The notes: generated by a model from the letters alone, not told the origin. A stretch of 64,000 nucleotides of DNA from Panulirus ornatus (GCF_036320965.1 NC_092262.1:2554726-2618725), one strand, 5' to 3'. Counted from the stretch's first letter, positions 30,333 through 50,732 are shown. A program made the numbers and translations.

Positions 30333-31999
30333 TAGAGATGGCCAGAGGGTGTTATTGGATTACGTGTTAATTGCTAGGTGTGTAAAAGAAAAACATTGGA
30401 TGTAAATGTGATGAGAGATGCAATTAGAGGGATGTCTGATCATTATCTTTTGGATGCGAAGGTGAAGATTTGTTTAACTTTCATAAAAGAAGAGGGAATG
30501 TTGGGAAACGAGAGTGGTGAGAGTAAGTGAACTTGCAAGAAGTACTAGGATAGAGGTAAGCAGTGATATCTTGCACAAAAGATGCATATAGCGTGAGAAA
30601 GGTAGGAGGAGGGCAGATTAGAGAGGGTAGTGAATGGTGGGATGAAGAAGTAAGATTGTTAGTGAAAGCGAAGGGAGAGGCGTTTGGACGATTTTTGCAA
30701 GGAAGTAGTGCAAATGACTGGGAGATGTATAGAAGAAAGCGGTAGGAATCAAGAGAAAGGTGAAAGAGGTGAAAAACAGGGTGAATGAGAGATAAAGTGA
30801 GAGAGTATCATCAAGTTTTAGGGAGAATAAAAGATGTTTTGGGAGGAAGTATATAAAGTGCGTAAACCAAGAGAACAAATGGAACATCGGTGAAGGGGGC
30901 AAATGGGGAGTTAATAATAAGTAGTGACGAAATGAAAAGGAAATGGAGTGAATATTTTGAAGGTTTGTTGAATATGTTTGATGACAGAATGGCATATATA
31001 GAGTATTTTGGTAAGGGTTGCGTGCCAAGTGAGAGGGTCAGAGAGAATGGTTTGGTGTACAAAGAAGAGGTAGTGAAAAAATTGCGGAAGATGACAGCCG
31101 GCAAGGCGGTGGGTTTTCATGGTATTGCAGTGGAATATACAAAAAAGGGGTTGGCTATGTTGTTGATTGATTGATAAGGGTATTCAATGTATGTATGGAT
31201 CATAGTGAGGTGCATGATAATTAGCGGAATGCATGCATTGCGACATTGTACAACGGAAAAGGGAATAAAGGTGAGTATTCAAATTACAGAGGCATAACTT
31301 TATTGAGTATTCTTGAGAAATTATATGTGAGGGTATTGATTGAGAGGGTAAAAACATGTGTAGAGCATCAGATTGGGGAAGAGCAGTGTGGTTTCAGAAG
31401 TGGTAGAGGATATGTGAATCAGGTGTTTGCTTTGAAGAATGTATGTGGGAAATACTTAGAAAAACAGGGATTTGTATGTACCATTTATAGATCTGGAGAA
31501 AGCATACGATAGGGTGGATGGAGATACTCTGTGGAAGATTTTGAGAGTACATGGTGTGGGAGGTAAGTTTCTGGAAGCAGTAAAATGTTTTTACCAAGGA
31601 TATAAGGCATGTGTACAAGTAGCAAGAGAGGAAAGTGATTGCTTTCCAGTGAATGTCGGTTTGCGGCAGGCGGTGCGTGATGTCTTCATAGATGTTTAGT
31701 TTATCTATGGATGAAGTGGTTATGGACGTGAATTCAAGAGTTTCAATGAGTATGCAGTCTGTTTTGGATGAGAGGGTTTAGGAAGTGTCAGTTGTTGTTA
31801 GCTGATGATAGAGCGCTAGCTGCTGATTCGGGTGAGAAACTGCATAAGTTGGTGACTAAGTTTCGTAAAGTGTGTGAAAGAAAAAAGTTGAGAGTAAATT
31901 TGAATAAGTGCAAGGTTATTAGGTTCAGTAGGGGTAAGGGACAAGTTAACTGGGAGGTAAATTTGAATGAAGAAAAGCTTGAGGAAGTGAAGAGTTTTA
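30333..31999 (+). mobile_element. LINE-R copy N (unit 1), cut at the duplication junction
   Basis: Begins in late EN (agatggccagagggtgttattggattacg, encoding [12 protein letters not shown]), then a decayed linker and [55 protein letters not shown] and LLLADDRALAADSG at motif C. Many stops and frameshifts. Ends at gagtttta (31999), the exact duplication breakpoint; the same copy continues uninterrupted in unit 2. Confidence 0.9.
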
Positions 32000-33758
32000 C
32001 CTCACGCACCTCACCATGAGTCATACATACATTAAATAACCTTACCAACCAGTCAATAATGCAGTCACCCCCTTTTTTAATAAATTCCACTGCAATACCA
32101 TCCAAACCTGCTGCCTTGCCGGCTTTCATCTTCCGCAAAGCATTTACTACCTCTTCTCTGTTTACCAAATCATTTTCCCTAACCCTCTCACTTTGCACAC
32201 CACCTCGACCAAAACACCCTATATCTGCCACTCTATCATCAAACACATTCAACAAACTTTCAAAATACTCACTCCATCTCCTTCTCACATCACCACTACT
32301 TGTTATCACCTCCCCATTTGCGCCCTTCACTGAAGTTCCTATTTGCTCCCTTGTCTTACGCATTTTATTTACCTCCTTCCAGAACATCTTTTTATTCTCC
32401 CTAAAATTTAATGATACTCTCTCACCCCAACTCTCATTTACCCTCTTTTTCACATCTTGCACCTTTCTCTTGACCTCCTGTCTCTTTCTTTTATACATCT
32501 CCCACTCAATTGCATTTTTTCCCTGCAAAAATCGTCCAAATGCCTCTCTCTTCTCTTTCACTAATAATCTTACTTCTTCATCCCACCACTCACTACACTT
32601 TCTAATCAACCCACCTCCCACTCTTCTCATGCCACAAGCATGTTTTGCGCAATCCATCACTGATTCCCTAAATACATCCCATTCCTCCCCCACTCCCCTT
32701 ACTTCCATTGTTCTCACCTTTTTCCATTCTGTACTCAGTCTCTCCTGGTACTTCCTCACACAAGTCTCCTTCCCAAGCTCACTTACTCTCACCACCCTCT
32801 TCACCCCAACATTCACTCTTCTTTTCTGAAAACCCATACAAATCTTCACCTTAGCCTCCACAAGATAATGATCAGACATCCCTCCAGTTGCACCTCTCAG
32901 CACATTAACATCCAAAAGTCTCTCTTTCGCGTGCCTGTCAATTAACACGTAATCCAATAACGCTCTCTGGCCATCTCTCCTACTTACATACGTATACTTA
33001 TGTATATCTCGCTTTTTAAACCAGGTATTCCCAATCACCAGTCCTTTTTCAGCACATAAATCTACAAGCTTTTCACCATTTCCATTTACAACACTGAACA
33101 CCCCATGTGTACCAATCATTCCCTCAACTGCCACATTACTCACCTTTGCATTCAAATCACCAATCACTATAACCCGGTCTCGTGCATCAAAACCACTAAC
33201 ACACTCATTCAGCTGCTCCCAAAACACTTGCCTCTCATGATCTTTCTTCTCATGCCCAGGTGCAACTGCACCAATAATCACCCATCTCTCTCCATCAACT
33301 TTCAGTTTTACCCATATTAATCGAGAATTTACTTTCTTACATTCTATCACATACTCCCACAACTCCTGTTTCAGGAGTACTGCTACTCCTTCCCTTGCTC
33401 TTGTCCTCTCACTAACCCCTGACTTAACTCCCAAGACATTCCCAAACCACTCTTCCCCTTTACCGTTGAGCTTCGTTTCACTCAGAGCCAAAACATCCAG
33501 GTTCCTTTCCTCAAACATACTACCTATCTCTCCTTTTGTCACATCTTGGTTACATCCACACACATTTAGACATCCCAGTCTGAGCGTTCGAGGAGGATGA
33601 GCACTCCCCGCGTGACTCCTTCTGTTTCCCATTTTAGAAAGGTGAAAAATACAAGGAGTGGAGGATTTCTGGCCCACCGCTCCCGTCCCCTCTAGTCGCC
33701 TTTTACGACACGCGAGGAATGCGTGGGAAGTATTCTTTCACCCCTATCCCCAGGGATA
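32000..33758 (-). mobile_element. LINE-R copy K', 5' half only (duplicate of K)
   Basis: Same EN and linker as copy K with small differences (SSTPCIFH for SSPPCIFH; GAVAPGHE for [17 protein letters not shown] where K lacks one Arg). The coding frame from 33677 is open through EN ([19 protein letters not shown]), linker and RT start (KMKAGKAAGLDGI) to MTHGEV. It then crosses the duplication junction at 32000 into antisense sequence of copy N. The 5' UTR runs to about 33758. Confidence 0.93.
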
Positions 33759-33783
33759 ATATATATATACATATATATATATA

Positions 33784-34180
33784 CATACACATACACACGC
33801 ACATATACACACACACACACATATACATATATATACATATGAAAAAAGTAAGAAATAATTTAGAAAACTGAAACTTCTAGCTTGAAATGAAATGAGAAAA
33901 TGAAGGTCACATAATGGTTCAACCTCTGGCTGTGGAAAAAGGGAAATGTATAATCTATTTACGCAAACGTCAATAGTAGTTCTCATCAATTTAACCACTG
34001 TATCAATAAGCTTCAATGTCTAAGCTACATTTTTTTTTTCCAATTTCACTTTTTTCTTGTCAAAGCACCACGTATGAAAACTATCACTCCAGTAACACAA
34101 CTATAAACATTTACTTCCCCTTTAAAAAAGTTCTGGGGAAGTCTGTCTCGATACACTGCGGGACACTCTACCACCTGGCG
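33784..34180. repeat. Direct repeat DR1a' (unit 2)
   Basis: Unit 2 counterpart of 24823-25216, ending at the same ctaccacctggcg and followed by the SR-like pseudogene. Confidence 0.93.
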
Positions 34181-34296
34181 TGGTTTGTGTTGCAATGGTT
34201 CTTGATTCACAAACGTAGTAGCATCACTGGTGGGCGGAAGAACATTCTTGTAACCACAGCAAGGATCACAGTCCGTGCAACTCCATTACATACCAA

Positions 34297-34703
34297 CTGC
34301 CAACTGATGCGTGATGAGAGGTTTTCAACAATAACCCTGTAAGGTGTCCTCGTTGGGGGGCCGTACCTGTGGTAAAGGTCACTTGGCTTACTGCAACTCT
34401 GTCTGTCAAGCCAAGCAGGACGACGGTCTCGCTCACGGTCACGACGACGACGACCACCACCACCATATCCAGAATATCCAACTCTTCTTGGTAAACCACG
34501 TGCATGCTCAACTGTGACCCTCTCTCCAAGAAGTTCACGACCATTCATTTCATACACTGCATCATCAGCATCGCGTTCATCCTCAAACTCCACAAATCCA
34601 TAACCATTCCATAACCATTTTCCATAGCGTTTGAAGAATCTTTCTAAATCTCTCTCCCTGCAACTGTAGTGTAGTGTAACCCACCAACGTACACTCTCGC
34701 CAT
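34297..34703 (-). pseudogene. SR splicing factor RRM1 pseudogene, unit 2
   Basis: Duplicate of 25333-25747 with the same cacta frameshift, linker insert and loss of homology after SWQ. It lacks 8 bp (ctcgaagt on the plus strand) present in unit 1 near 25660. This happens to put CRERDLERFFKRYGK and NGYGFVEFEDERDADDAV in one frame, giving a 170-residue open frame at 34207-34719. That frame starts upstream in non-homologous codons ([13 protein letters not shown]), so it is not a restored SR protein. Last residues of the frame after SWQ are unrelated to RRM2. Confidence 0.85.
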
Positions 34704-34748
34704 CCTTTTGTATCTTCACTTTTTAATTCCTCTCAGGAAAGCCATTAG

Positions 34749-34912
<164 letters not shown>

Positions 34913-35676
34913 ATAGATTATTTGTTTCAACCCAAGCAAATTCAATTTTTGAGCAATTAACCATTACTACTAAGAAAATTTTAGGAAATTAGACATCCAC
35001 TTGGTAGCTTTAAAAGTTTCTATGGGAATATGTTTTTCTTAAATCTTAAGTGTAAGAATTTGATTATATTTGTTTGTACTTACTCATATCAATATCAAAG
35101 TGCCACAACTGCATTACATAAACTCAACCTTCATAGAATCTTTGGGTGATCTGTGGAATCACAGATACTTGTGTTTAATTTTAGTTTCTCTGCACACAAA
35201 GCAGCTCTCCCATCCACGTGGATTCAGATGATTCTATAATGGTTGAGATTTTCTTGGCAAATTGTGGTGATGTACTATATTACGGTAATCAATTGATATT
35301 TCACGTATGCATAACTTTGTAATGTAGCCGAAGCCCTAATTTGTATGTTCAAAATCTATGGAATTTTCTTGTTCATTTTTGACTGTAGTAACACGAATTA
35401 GTTGCAGTGTAAGATGATTGAGAAAAGATTTTTTGATCTTAAAATATTTCAATCATGCTTAAAGAACTGATGGTCAGTTAAAAGAAAAATTCAGTCTCTT
35501 TTAGAAACTTGATGCTTCCCAAGAGGTAACCTACTTCTAGTGGTGGACAAGATAAAAGACAGAAACATGGGCCAATGTTCAACCTAACCTTAGGTTGTGG
35601 ATGACTTTTGAATGATAATCAGGGTGCATATTGGCCTGGTTTGCCCTGTTTATATATTGTCCTCTGGAGCGAGTTT
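34913..35676. other. Unique-looking DNA (unit 2), nothing recognised
   Basis: Near-identical copy of 25959-26724, differing at a handful of bases. No gene or transposon motif recognised. The possible hAT-type terminus repeats just after it at about 35677-35780. Confidence 0.7.
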
Positions 35677-35854
35677 CGTTTAGGCCAGGGTTCTTCAACA
35701 TACGTGTCGAGACCCAATACTGGGTTACAAACTTTTGTTCACTGAGTAGCCACGTCGAAAACAGAATTATAAATTATAGGTGAAAAGCATTAATGATAAT
35801 GATTACATTGATTATAATAATGATAATGATAATAATGATGTTGATAATAATAAT

Positions 35855-37085
35855 ATGGAAAGAGGGGCAAGTATGCAGTCTGTTGTGGATGAGAGAGCTT
35901 GGGAAGTGAATCAGTTGTTGTTCGCTGATGATACAGCGCTGGTGGCTGATTCATGTGAGAAACTGCAGAAGCTGGTGATTGAGTTTGGTAAAGTGTGTGA
36001 AAGAAGAAAGCTGGGAGTAAATGTGATTAAGAGCAAGGTTATTGGGTACAGTGGGGTTGTGGGACAATTCAATTGGGAGGTAAGTTTGAATGAAGAAGAG
36101 CTGGAGAAGGTGTGGTGTTTTGGATATATGGGAGTGGATTTGGCAGCGGATGAAACCATGGAAGCGGAAGTGAATCATAGGGTTGGGGAGCGGGTAAAAG
36201 TTCTGGGAGAGTTGAAGAATGTGTGGAAGTCGAGAACATTATCTCGGAAAGCAAAAATGGGTATGTCTGAAGGAATAGTGGTTCCAACAACATTATATGG
36301 TTGCGAGGTGTGGGCTATGGATGGAGTTGTGTGGAGGAGGGTGGATGTGCTAGAAATGAGATGTTTGAGGACAATATGTGTTGTGAGGTGGTTTGATCGA
36401 GTAAGTGATAACAGAGTAAGAGAGATGTGTATTAATAAAAAGAGTGTGGTTGAGAGACCAGAAAATGGTGTTTTGAAATGGTTTAGTCACATGGAGAGAA
36501 TGAGTGAGGAAAGATTGACCAACAGGATATATTTGTCAGAGGTTGAGGGAACGAGGAGAAGTGGGAGACCAAATTGGAGGGGGAAAGATGGAGTGAAAAA
36601 GATTTTGAGTGATTGGGGCCTGAACATGCAGGAGGATGAAAGGCGTGCAAAGAATAGAGTGAATTGGAACGATGTAGTATACAGGGATCGACGTGCTGTC
36701 AATGGATTGAACCAGGGCATGTGAAGCGTCTGGGGAAAACCATGGAAAGTTCTGTGGGGTCTGGAAGTGGAAAGGGAGCTGTGGTTTCGGTGCATTATTA
36801 CATGACAGCTAGAGACTGAGTGTGAAAGGAAGTGGCCTTCGTTGTCTTTTCCTAGCGCTACCTCGCTCACATTTGGGGGAGGGGGCTGTTATATCATGTG
36901 TGGCGGGGTGGCGATGGGAATGAGTAAAGGCAGACAGTATGAATTATGTACATGTGCATATGTGTATTTGTGTGTGTGGACGTGTATGTATATACATGTG
37001 TATAGGGGTAGGTTGGGCCATTCTTTCGTCTGTTTCCTTGCACTACCTCGCTAACGCGGGATACAGCGACAAAACAAAATAAAGA
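35855..37085 (+). mobile_element. LINE-R copy L' (unit 2)
   Basis: Duplicate of copy L without the frameshift, so 35780-36724 is one open frame covering motif C (LLFADDTALVADS), CFGYMGVDLAADE, the C-terminal domain and the extended terminus RRAVNGLNQGM. The first ~25 residues of that frame (Asn/Asp-rich) come from the flanking GATAAT repeat and are not LINE. Some changes are unique to this unit (VVPTTLYG, WRGKDGV). Long 3' UTR to about 37085. Confidence 0.9.
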
Positions 37086-37086
37086 A

Positions 37087-37095
37087 ATATATATA

Positions 37096-37176
<81 letters not shown>
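37087..37176. repeat. (AT)n microsatellite, ~90 bp
   Basis: Contracted counterpart of the 300-bp array at 28134-28433. Confidence 0.97.
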
Positions 37177-37180
<4 letters not shown>

Positions 37181-37571
37181 CACACACACATACACACGCA
37201 CATATACACAAACACACACATACATATATATACATATGAAAAATGTAAGAAACAATTTAGAAAACTGAAACTTCTAGCTTGAAATGAAATGAAAAAATGG
37301 ATGTCACATAATGGTTCAACCTCTGGCTATGAAAAAAGGAAATGTATAATTTATTTACACAAACGTCAATAGTAGTTCTCATCAATTTGACCACTGTATC
37401 AATAAGCTTCAATGTCTAAGCTACATTTTTTCCAATTTCACTATTTTCTTGTCAAAGCACCATGTATGAAAACTACCACTCCAGTAACACAACTATAAAC
37501 ATTTACTTCCCCTTTAAAAAGTTCTGGGGAAGTCTGTCTCGATACACTGCGGGACACTCTACCACCTGGCG
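37177..37571. repeat. Direct repeat DR1b' (unit 2)
   Basis: Fourth copy of the DR1 segment, followed by copy M'. Confidence 0.92.
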
Positions 37572-37573
37572 AG

Positions 37574-41350
<3,777 letters not shown>

Positions 41351-41357
41351 GGAGTTT

Positions 41358-41945
41358 ATGAGAGGTGCAACTGGAGGGATATCTGATCATTATCTTGTGA
41401 AGGCGAAGATGAAGATTTTTAGAGTTTTTCAGAAAAAAGAAGAGAGGATGTTGGGGTAAAGAGAATTAAGAGAGAAAGTGAGCTGTGGAAGGAGACTTGT
41501 GTGAAAAAGTACCAGAAGAGACTGAATGCAGAATGGAAAACGGTGAGGGCAAAGGACGTAAGGGGAGTGGGGGAGGAGTGAGTTGTATTTAGGGATGCTG
41601 TGATGGCCTGCGCAAAAGATGCTTGTGGCATGAGAAGCGTGGGAGGTAGGCTGATTAGAAAGGGTAGTGAGTGGTGGGATGAAGAAGTAAGATTGCTAGT
41701 GAAAGAGAAGAGAGAGGTATTTGGACGAATTTTGCAGGGAAATAGTGCAAATAACTGGAAGATGTGTAAAAGAAAGAGGAGTGTCGACGTTGAAATGTAT
41801 AGGTATGAATATGTGCATGTGTGGATGTGTATGTATATACATGTGTATGTGGGTGAGTTGGGTCATTGTTTCGTCTCTTTCCTTATATTACCTTGCTAAG
41901 CGGAAGCCAGCGGCAAAGTATAATAAATATATATAAATAATATAC
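41358..41945 (+). mobile_element. LINE-R copy O: late EN and linker fused to a 3' tail
   Basis: 41358-41780 encodes late EN (GATGGISDHYLVKAKMKI) and linker (GMRSVGGRLIRKGSEWWDEEVRLLVKEKREVFGR). At kkRKR..agtgtcgacg it jumps to the 3' UTR end (gaaatgtataggtatgaatatg, then gggttgggtcatt and the hairpin at about 41885-41915). The whole RT is missing, so this is an internal-deletion derivative or a chance junction of two fragments. Confidence 0.85.
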
Positions 41946-41959
41946 ATATATATTTATTT

Positions 41960-44445
41960 ATTTTATTTTGCTTTGTCGCTGTCTCCCGCGTTTGCAAGAC
42001 AGCGCAAGGAAACAGACAAAAGAAATGGCCCAACCCACACCCATACACATGTATACACATACACGTCCACACACGCAAATATACATACCCATACATCTCA
42101 ATGTACACATATATATGCACACACAGACACACACATGTATACACATGCACACAATTCACACTGTCTGCCTTTATTCATTCCCATCGCCACCTCGCAAATC
42201 ATGGAATAACATCCCCCTCCCCCCTCAAGTGTGCGAGGTAGCACTAGGAAAAGACAACAAAGGCCACATTCGTTCACACTCAGTCTCTAGCTGTCATGCA
42301 ATAATGAACGAAACCACAGCTCCCTTTCCACATCCAGGCCCCACACAACTTTCCATGGTCTACCCGAGACGCTTCACATGCCCTGATTCAATCCATTGAC
42401 AGCACGTCGACCCCGGCATACCACATCGATCCAATTCACACTATTCCTTGCCCGCCTTTCACCCTCCTCCATGTTCAGGCCCCGATTACTAAAGATCTTT
42501 TTCACTCCATCTTTCCACCTCCAATTTGGTCTCCCACTTCTCGTTCCCTCCACCTCCGACACATATATCCTCTTGGTCAATCTTTCCTCACTCACTCTCT
42601 CCATGTGCCCAAACCATTTCAAAACACCCACTTCTCTCTCAACCACGCTCTTTTTATGTCCACACATCTCTCTTACCCTTACATTACTTACTCGATCAAA
42701 CCCGTCGACCCCGGCATACCACATCGATCCAATTCACTCTATTCCTTGCTCGCCTTTCACCCTCTAACATTTTCAGGCCCCGATCACTCAAAATATTTTT
42801 CACTCCATCTTTCCACCTCCAATTTGGTCTCCCACTTCTCGTTCCCTCCACCACCGACACATATATCCTGTTGGTCAATCTTTCCTCACTCACTCTCTCC
42901 ATGTGCCCAAACCATTTCAAAACACCCTCTTCTTCTCTCTCAACCACGCTATTTTTATATCCACACATCTCTCTTACCCTTACATTACTTACTCGATCAA
43001 ACCGCCTTACACCACACATTGTTCTCAAACATCTCATTTCCAGCATATCAACCCTCCTGCGCACAACTCCATCCATAGCCCACGCCTCGCAACCATACAA
43101 CATTGTTGGAACCACTATTCCTTCAAACATAGCCATTTTTCCTTTCGGAGATAATGTTCTCGACTTCCACACATTCTTCAAGGCTCCCAGGATTTTCGCC
43201 CCCTCCCCCACCCTATGATCCACTTCCGCTTCCATGGTTCCATCCGCTGCCAGATCCACTCCCAGATATCTAAAACACTTTATTTCCTCCAGTTTTTCTC
43301 CATTCAAACTTACCTCCCAATTGACTTGACCCTCAACCCTACTGTACCTAATAACATTGCTCTTATTCACATTTACTCTTAACTTTCTTCTTTCACACAC
43401 TTTACCAAACTCAATCACCAGCTTCTGCAGTTTCTCACATGAATCAGCCACCAGCGCTGTATCATCAGCGAACAACAACTGACTCACTTCCTAAGCTCTC
43501 TCATCCCCAACAGACTTCATACTTGCCCCTCTTTCCAAAACTCTTGCATTCACCTCCCTAACAACCCCATCCATAAACAAATTAAACAACCATGGAGAGA
43601 TCACACACCCCTGCCGCAAATCTACATTCACTGACCAATCACTTTCCTCTCTTCATACACGTACACATGCCTTACATCCTCGACAAAAACTTTTCACTGC
43701 TTCTTACAGGTTGCCTCCCACTCAATATATTCTTAGTACCTTCCACAGAGCATCTCTATGAACTCTATCATATGCCTACTCCAGATCCATAAATGCTACA
43801 TACAGATCCATTTGCTTTTCTAAGTATTTCTCAAATACATTCTTCAAAGCAAGCACCTGATCCACACATCCTCTACCACTTCTGAAACCACACAGCTCTT
43901 CCCCAATCTGATCCTCTGTACATGCCTTCACCCTCTCAATCAATACCCTCCCATATAATTTACCAGGAATACTCAACAAACTTATACCTCTGTAATTTGA
44001 GCACTCACCTTTATCCCCTTTGCCTTTGTACAATGGAACTATGGACGCATTCCGCCAATCCCCAGGCACCTTACCATGAATCATACATACTTTAAATAAC
44101 CTTACCAACCAGTCAACAATACAGTCAACACCTTTTTAATAACTTTCATTGCAATACCATCCAAACCTGCTGCCTTCCCGGCTTCCATCTTCCGCAAAGC
44201 TTTTACTGCCTCTTCTGTATTTACCAAACCATTTTTCCTAACCCTCTAACTTTGCACACCACCTCGACCAAAACGCCCTATATCTGCCACTCTATCATCT
44301 AACACATTCAACAAACCTTCAAAATACTCACTCCATCTCCTTCTCACGTCCCCACTACCTGTTATTACCTCCCCATTTCCGCCCTTCACTGAAGTTCCCA
44401 TTTGCTCCCTTCTCTTACGCACGTTATTTACCTCCTTCCAGATCA
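41960..44445 (-). mobile_element. LINE-R copy P, old, with internal tandem duplication
   Basis: Minus strand: hairpin and long 3' UTR (41960-42400), C-terminal domain, RT, start of linker; truncated at an AT array at 44450. About 295 bp of the C-terminal domain occurs twice in tandem (42407-42701 and 42702 onward, both opening with cgtcgaccccggcataccacatcg). The frame 42696-43487 holds [26 protein letters not shown] and [13 protein letters not shown]. The frame 43776-44108 holds KGKGDKGECSNYRGISLLS and [10 protein letters not shown]. Small frameshifts lie near 43490 and 43640. Confidence 0.9.
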
Positions 44446-44447
44446 GA

Positions 44448-45650
<1,203 letters not shown>

Positions 45651-45657
45651 AAAAAAA

Positions 45658-45660
<3 letters not shown>

Positions 45661-45751
<91 letters not shown>
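45661..45751. repeat. (AT)n microsatellite
   Basis: TA array after the tail of plus-strand copy R; minus-strand copy S begins immediately after it mid-RT. Confidence 0.97.
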
Positions 45752-48008
<2,257 letters not shown>

Positions 48009-49465
48009 TCGTCTGTCTCCCGCTTTTGCGAGGTAGCGCAAGGAAACAGACGAAAGAAATGGCCCAACCCCCCCCATACACATGTATATACATACGTTCA
48101 CACACGCAAATATACATACCTACACAGCTTTCCATGGTTTACCCCAGACGCTTCACATGCCTTGATTCAATCCACTGACAGCACGTCAACCCCGGTATAC
48201 CACATCGCTCCAATTCACTCTATTCCTTGCCCTCCTTTCACACTCCTGCATGTTCAGGCCCCGATGACACAAAATCTTTTTCACTCCATCTTTCCACCTC
48301 CAATTTGGTCTCCCTCTTCTCCTTGTTCCCTCCACCTCCGACACATATATCCTCTTGGTCAATCTTTCCTCACTCATCCTCTCCATGTGCCCAAACCACT
48401 TCAAAACACCCTCTTCTGCTCTCTCAACCACGCTCTTTTTATTTCCACACATCTCTCTTACCCTTACGTTACTCACTCGATCAAACCACCTCACACCACA
48501 CATTGTCCTCAAACATCTCATTTCCAGCACATCCATCCTCCTGCGCACAACTCTTTCCATAGCCCACGCCTCGCAACCATACAACATTGTTGGAACCACT
48601 ATTCCTTCAAACATACCCATTTTTGCTTTCCGAGATAATGTTCTCGACTTCCACACATTCTTCAAGGCCCCCAGAATTTTCGCCCCCTCCCCCACCCTAT
48701 GATCCACTTCCGCTTCCATGGTTCCATCCGCTGCCAGCTCCACTCCCAGATATCTAAAACACTTCACTTCCTCCAGTTTTTCTCCATTCAAACTCACCTC
48801 CCAATTGACTTGACCCTCAACCCTACTGTACCTAATAACCTTGCTCTTATTCACATTTACTCTTAACTTTCTTCTTACACACACTTTACCAAACTCAGTC
48901 ACCAGCTTCTGCAGTTTCTCACATGAATCAGCCACCAGCGCTGTATCATCAGCGAACAACAACTGACTCACTTCCCAAGCTCTCTCATCCCCAACAGACT
49001 TCATACTTGCCCCTCTTTCCAAAACTCTTGCATTTACCTCCCTAACAACCCCATCCATAAACAAATTAAACAACCATGGACACATCACACACCCCTGCCG
49101 CAAACCTACATTCACTGAAAACCAATCACTTTCCTCTCTTCCTACACGTACACATGCCTTACATCCTCGATAAAAACTTTTCACTGCTTCTAACAACTTT
49201 CCTCCAACACCATATATTCTTAATACCTTCCACAGAGCATCTCTATCAACTCTATCATATGCCTTCTCCAGATCCATAAATGCTACATACAAATCCATTT
49301 GCTTTTCTAAGTATTTCTCACATACATTCTTCAAAGCAAACACCTGATCCACACATCCTCTACCACTTCTGAAACCACACTGCTCTTCCCCAATCTGATG
49401 CTCTGTACATGCCTTCACCCTCTCAATCAATACCCTCCCATATAATTTACCAGGAATACTCAACA
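48009..49465 (-). mobile_element. LINE-R copy U, young, 5'-truncated in RT
   Basis: Short-form 3' UTR, C-terminal domain and RT up to [10 protein letters not shown], cut at ggaatactcaacat (49465), where a 19-base A run and an AT array follow. The hairpin start is missing the ctttgtcg bases because of the duplication join. Confidence 0.93.
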
Positions 49466-49466
49466 T
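48186..49466 (-). pseudogene. LINE-R reverse transcriptase (copy U), 426-residue open frame
   Basis: Undisrupted from [12 protein letters not shown] to VVYRG-TGA. It includes [16 protein letters not shown], motif A AFMDLEKAYDRVD, YGVGGKLLEAVKSFYRG, motif B GLRQGCVMCPWLFNLFMDGV (Ser to Cys in the usual MSPW), motif [53 protein letters not shown] and [15 protein letters not shown]. It lacks EN, linker and the first RT motifs (KGKGDKSE, NYRGIS), so it cannot be active. Its open state fits a recent insertion. Confidence 0.93.
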
Positions 49467-49477
49467 ATATGGGTATA

Positions 49478-49480
49478 ATA

Positions 49481-49561
<81 letters not shown>

Positions 49562-49594
49562 ATGTATATATATATATCTATCTATCTATCTATA

Positions 49595-49674
<80 letters not shown>

Positions 49675-49677
49675 TTT
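49478..49677. repeat. A-run, (TA)n with TATC/TG interruptions, T-run
   Basis: A run of As, TA array, short GT and (TCTA)4-type patch at 49576-49593, TA array, and a T run at 49658-49677 that belongs to the tail of copy V. Confidence 0.95.
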
Positions 49678-50729
49678 ATACTTTGTCGCTGTCTCCCGCG
49701 TTTGCGAGGTAATGCAAGGAAACAGACGAAAGAAATAGCCCAACCCCCCCCCCCATACACATGTACATACACACGTCCACACACGCAAATATACACACCT
49801 ACACAGCTTTCCATGGTTTACCCCAGACGCTTCACATGCCTTGATTCAATCCACTGACAGCACGTCAACCCCTGTATACCACATGGCTCCAATTCACTCT
49901 ATTCCTTGCCCTCCTTTCACCCTCCTGCATGTTCAAGCCCCGATCACACAAAATCTTTTTCACTCCATCTTTCCACCTCCAATTTGGTCTCCCTCTTCTC
50001 CTCGTTCCCTCCACCTCCGACACATATATCCTCTTGGTCAATCTTTCCTCACTCATTCTCTCCATGTGCCCAAACCATTTCAAAACACCCTCTTCTGCTC
50101 TCTCAACCACGCTCTTTTTATTTCCACACATCTCTCTTACCCTTACGTTACTTACTCGATCAAACAACCTCACACCACACATTGTCCTCAAACATCTCAT
50201 TTCCAGCACATCCATGCTCTTGCGCACATCTCTATCCATAGCCCACGCCTCGCAACCATACAACATTGTTGGAACCACTATTCCTTCAAACATACACATT
50301 TTTGCTTTCCGAGATAATGTTCTCGACTTCCACACATTTTTCAAGGTTCCCAAAATTTTCGCCCCCTCCCCCACCCTATTATCCACTTCCGCTTCCATGG
50401 TTCCATCCGCTGACAGATCCACTCCCAGATATCTAAAACACTTCACTTCCTCCAGTTTTTCTCCATTCAAACTCACCTCCCAATTGACTTGACCCTCACC
50501 CCTACTGTACCTAATAACCTTGCTCTTATTCATATTTACTCTTAACTTTCTTCTTCCACACACTTTACCAAACTCAGTCACCAGCTTCTGCAGTTTCTCA
50601 CATGAATCAGCCACCAGTGCTGTATCATCAGCGAACAACAACTGACTCACTTCCCAAGCTCTCTCATCCCCAACAGACTTCATACTTGCCCCTCTTTCCA
50701 GGACTCTTGCATTTACCTCCCTAACAACC

Positions 50730-50732
<3 letters not shown>
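49678..50732 (-). mobile_element. LINE-R copy V, young, 5'-truncated
   Basis: T-rich tail, hairpin, short 3' UTR, and an open coding part (49865 to about 50732) with [49 protein letters not shown] and [15 protein letters not shown], ending VVYRG-TGA. Cut at the AT array at 50733, after which LINE-R runs in the opposite direction. Confidence 0.93.

Noticed and set aside
34207..34719. Functional 170-residue SR protein
   Set aside because: RRM1 start is frameshifted, RRM2 is cut after SWQ and there is no RS domain. The frame is open only because of an 8-bp deletion.
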